A stretch of DNA of 64,000 bases. Origin: Ancylostoma caninum (taxonomy: Eukaryota; Nematoda; Chromadorea; Rhabditida; Ancylostomatidae). Below the pieces are notes generated by a model. The model was not told the DNA's origin, did not search any database, and worked only from the letters and a program-made list of their open reading frames with translations. The stretch lies in contig JBAJFG010000260.1 in assembly GCA_037903475.1 (NCBI GenBank), forward strand, positions 1 to 64,000, written 5' to 3'. Positions 63,124-64,000 of the stretch are shown here, piece after piece (the stretch's first letter is position 1; each line of letters starts with the position of its first letter). The translations under genes and the position numbers were made by a program.

Positions 63124-64000
63124 GTGAGGACTAGTATGACGTGAACGCGACTATTGGTAACGAGTCTAGAAATGGACGCACCTTACATGTTCTGGAATTT
63201 CAAGTTTCTCTTTTGCGATTCCAAGACTTTTACCTTCGACTGCACATTACGTATTCGGAAACCAAAATTCAAACATTTTCCTGCGGATCCCAAGCCAGTA
63301 TTTGTTTATACGACGCTGGACCAGGATCTTGAAACGAAAAAGCACCAAGTTAAACAAAAACATGCAAAAAAACTTCTCAACAAACAAAAACGAACTCAAA
63401 AAAATCGTATGCTAACTTCACAATCGAAGGGTTGTGACAGACTGACAATTACATCGCGAGCGTGATGCAACTTTCACTAGAGGATGACTCGTCGTCAGAA
63501 AAATGTGATCTTCAGAACTAATATTAGGTTGTTACATAATTTTCCGCTGTCTTAAGGAGTGTTTATACTTTTTCGCAATGCGACGACGTCGCGACGACGG
63601 TCACGACACGCGCGACGAGACGGGTAGCGAAGCCGTCGCGTCGCTTCGTCACGCCATGCTGAACGTCGCAAATTTACGTACCCACGCAAAATTACATGCA
63701 CACCCCGATTTGGGGGGATTATGAGTTTCCACGGACTGTTTTGGACCTCATTTTACCATTTCTGCTCTGGAATGTTCAGAAAAAGTTCTCAGGGATTTTC
63801 ACTGGTGATCTTTGTGATGGCTGCAATTTTGCAGTGTTCTTCGCCGAGGATGTTTCTTTCCAGGATATGGAAGAACGCATTTTCTCATTTATTTATTCAG
63901 AGTTTTTTTTGCATTTGAGTTATCAGGATGGTTTTGTTCTATGCATACATTGTTTTAGTGCAGTGCTTCGACGCTTTGTGTTTTCCCCCGTTCACGTGTG
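63124..64000. other. Intron 11, partial; possible mariner-like end and a CGACG-word tract
   Basis: TATTAGGTTGTTACATAATTT at 63524 resembles a mariner left end; its partner would lie outside the window. At 63575-63655 the word CGACG/CGTCG repeats densely in both orientations. The 103-codon frame 63154-63465 is Lys-rich toward its end and has no motif. Confidence 0.35.

Overview
The window looks like nuclear DNA of a parasitic or free-living clade V (strongylid-type) nematode. That is an inference from four things: short exons with GT-AG introns, a metazoan BTB-BACK-Kelch gene, the particular mix of transposons (Gypsy LTR, CR1-like and RTE LINEs, Penelope-like elements, mariner/maT, hAT-type MITEs), and dense palindromic repeats. 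There is no operon, bacterial gene, CRISPR array or rRNA.

Only one host gene can be supported. A BTB-BACK-Kelch (KLHL-type) adaptor gene runs on the + strand from about 12.3 kb to beyond the right edge. I can place eleven exons (12331-12420, 33339-33426, 33537-33646, 34079-34182, 38048-38251, 38430-38532, 38602-38710, 49381-49511, 57524-57607, 59601-59708, 63027-63123) whose splice phases agree at every junction. They give 1,228 coding bases, about 409 residues: BTB, BACK, and the first three to four Kelch blades. The start codon exon and the last blades are not seen. Introns range from 69 bp to 20.9 kb. The four largest (20.9, 10.7, 8.0 and 3.9 kb) are packed with transposons, while the small ones are clean.

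Layout. 0-12 kb, upstream of the gene: a broken CR1-like LINE (1.0-3.0 kb, minus), hAT-type MITEs, a TIR element (5.5-6.05 kb), a 103-bp hairpin, a tRNA-like sequence and a reverse-transcriptase remnant (11.3 kb). Intron 1: a broken Ty3/Gypsy element with permuted terminal blocks and a long unknown extension after integrase (14-21.6 kb), a LINE ORF1-like ORF (22.0-22.75 kb), a TTAA-flanked element carrying a 50-bp minisatellite and a (CA)n tract (25-26.6 kb), related minisatellite/(TG)n copies (27.9-29.3 kb), and a 3.8-kb palindrome of two Penelope-like elements (29.3-33.15 kb). Intron 4: a dead mariner with intact ends (35.0-36.25 kb). Intron 7: a CR1-like LINE bracketed by inverted arrays of an 11-bp palindromic word (39.9-43.2 kb), a heat-shock-element array (43.9 kb), and a maT (DD37D) transposon with another TA-flanked element nested in it (45.0-47.2 kb). 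Intron 8: a long foldback split by a hAT-type element (49.9-51.8 kb), an RTE LINE split by another hAT MITE (53.0-55.0 kb), and a second long inverted repeat (55.0-56.2 kb). Introns 9-10: a mariner MITE, a 60-bp minisatellite (60.3-61.1 kb) and a 259-bp MITE.

The most unusual material is a set of hAT-type MITE families that share ends and a GGCC core but are otherwise built from different short repeated words. Next come the nested insertions that can be read against an undamaged palindrome arm, the permuted Gypsy terminal repeats, and the uncharacterised domain after the Gypsy integrase. All calls are by eye from the sequence; no alignment or database search was run.
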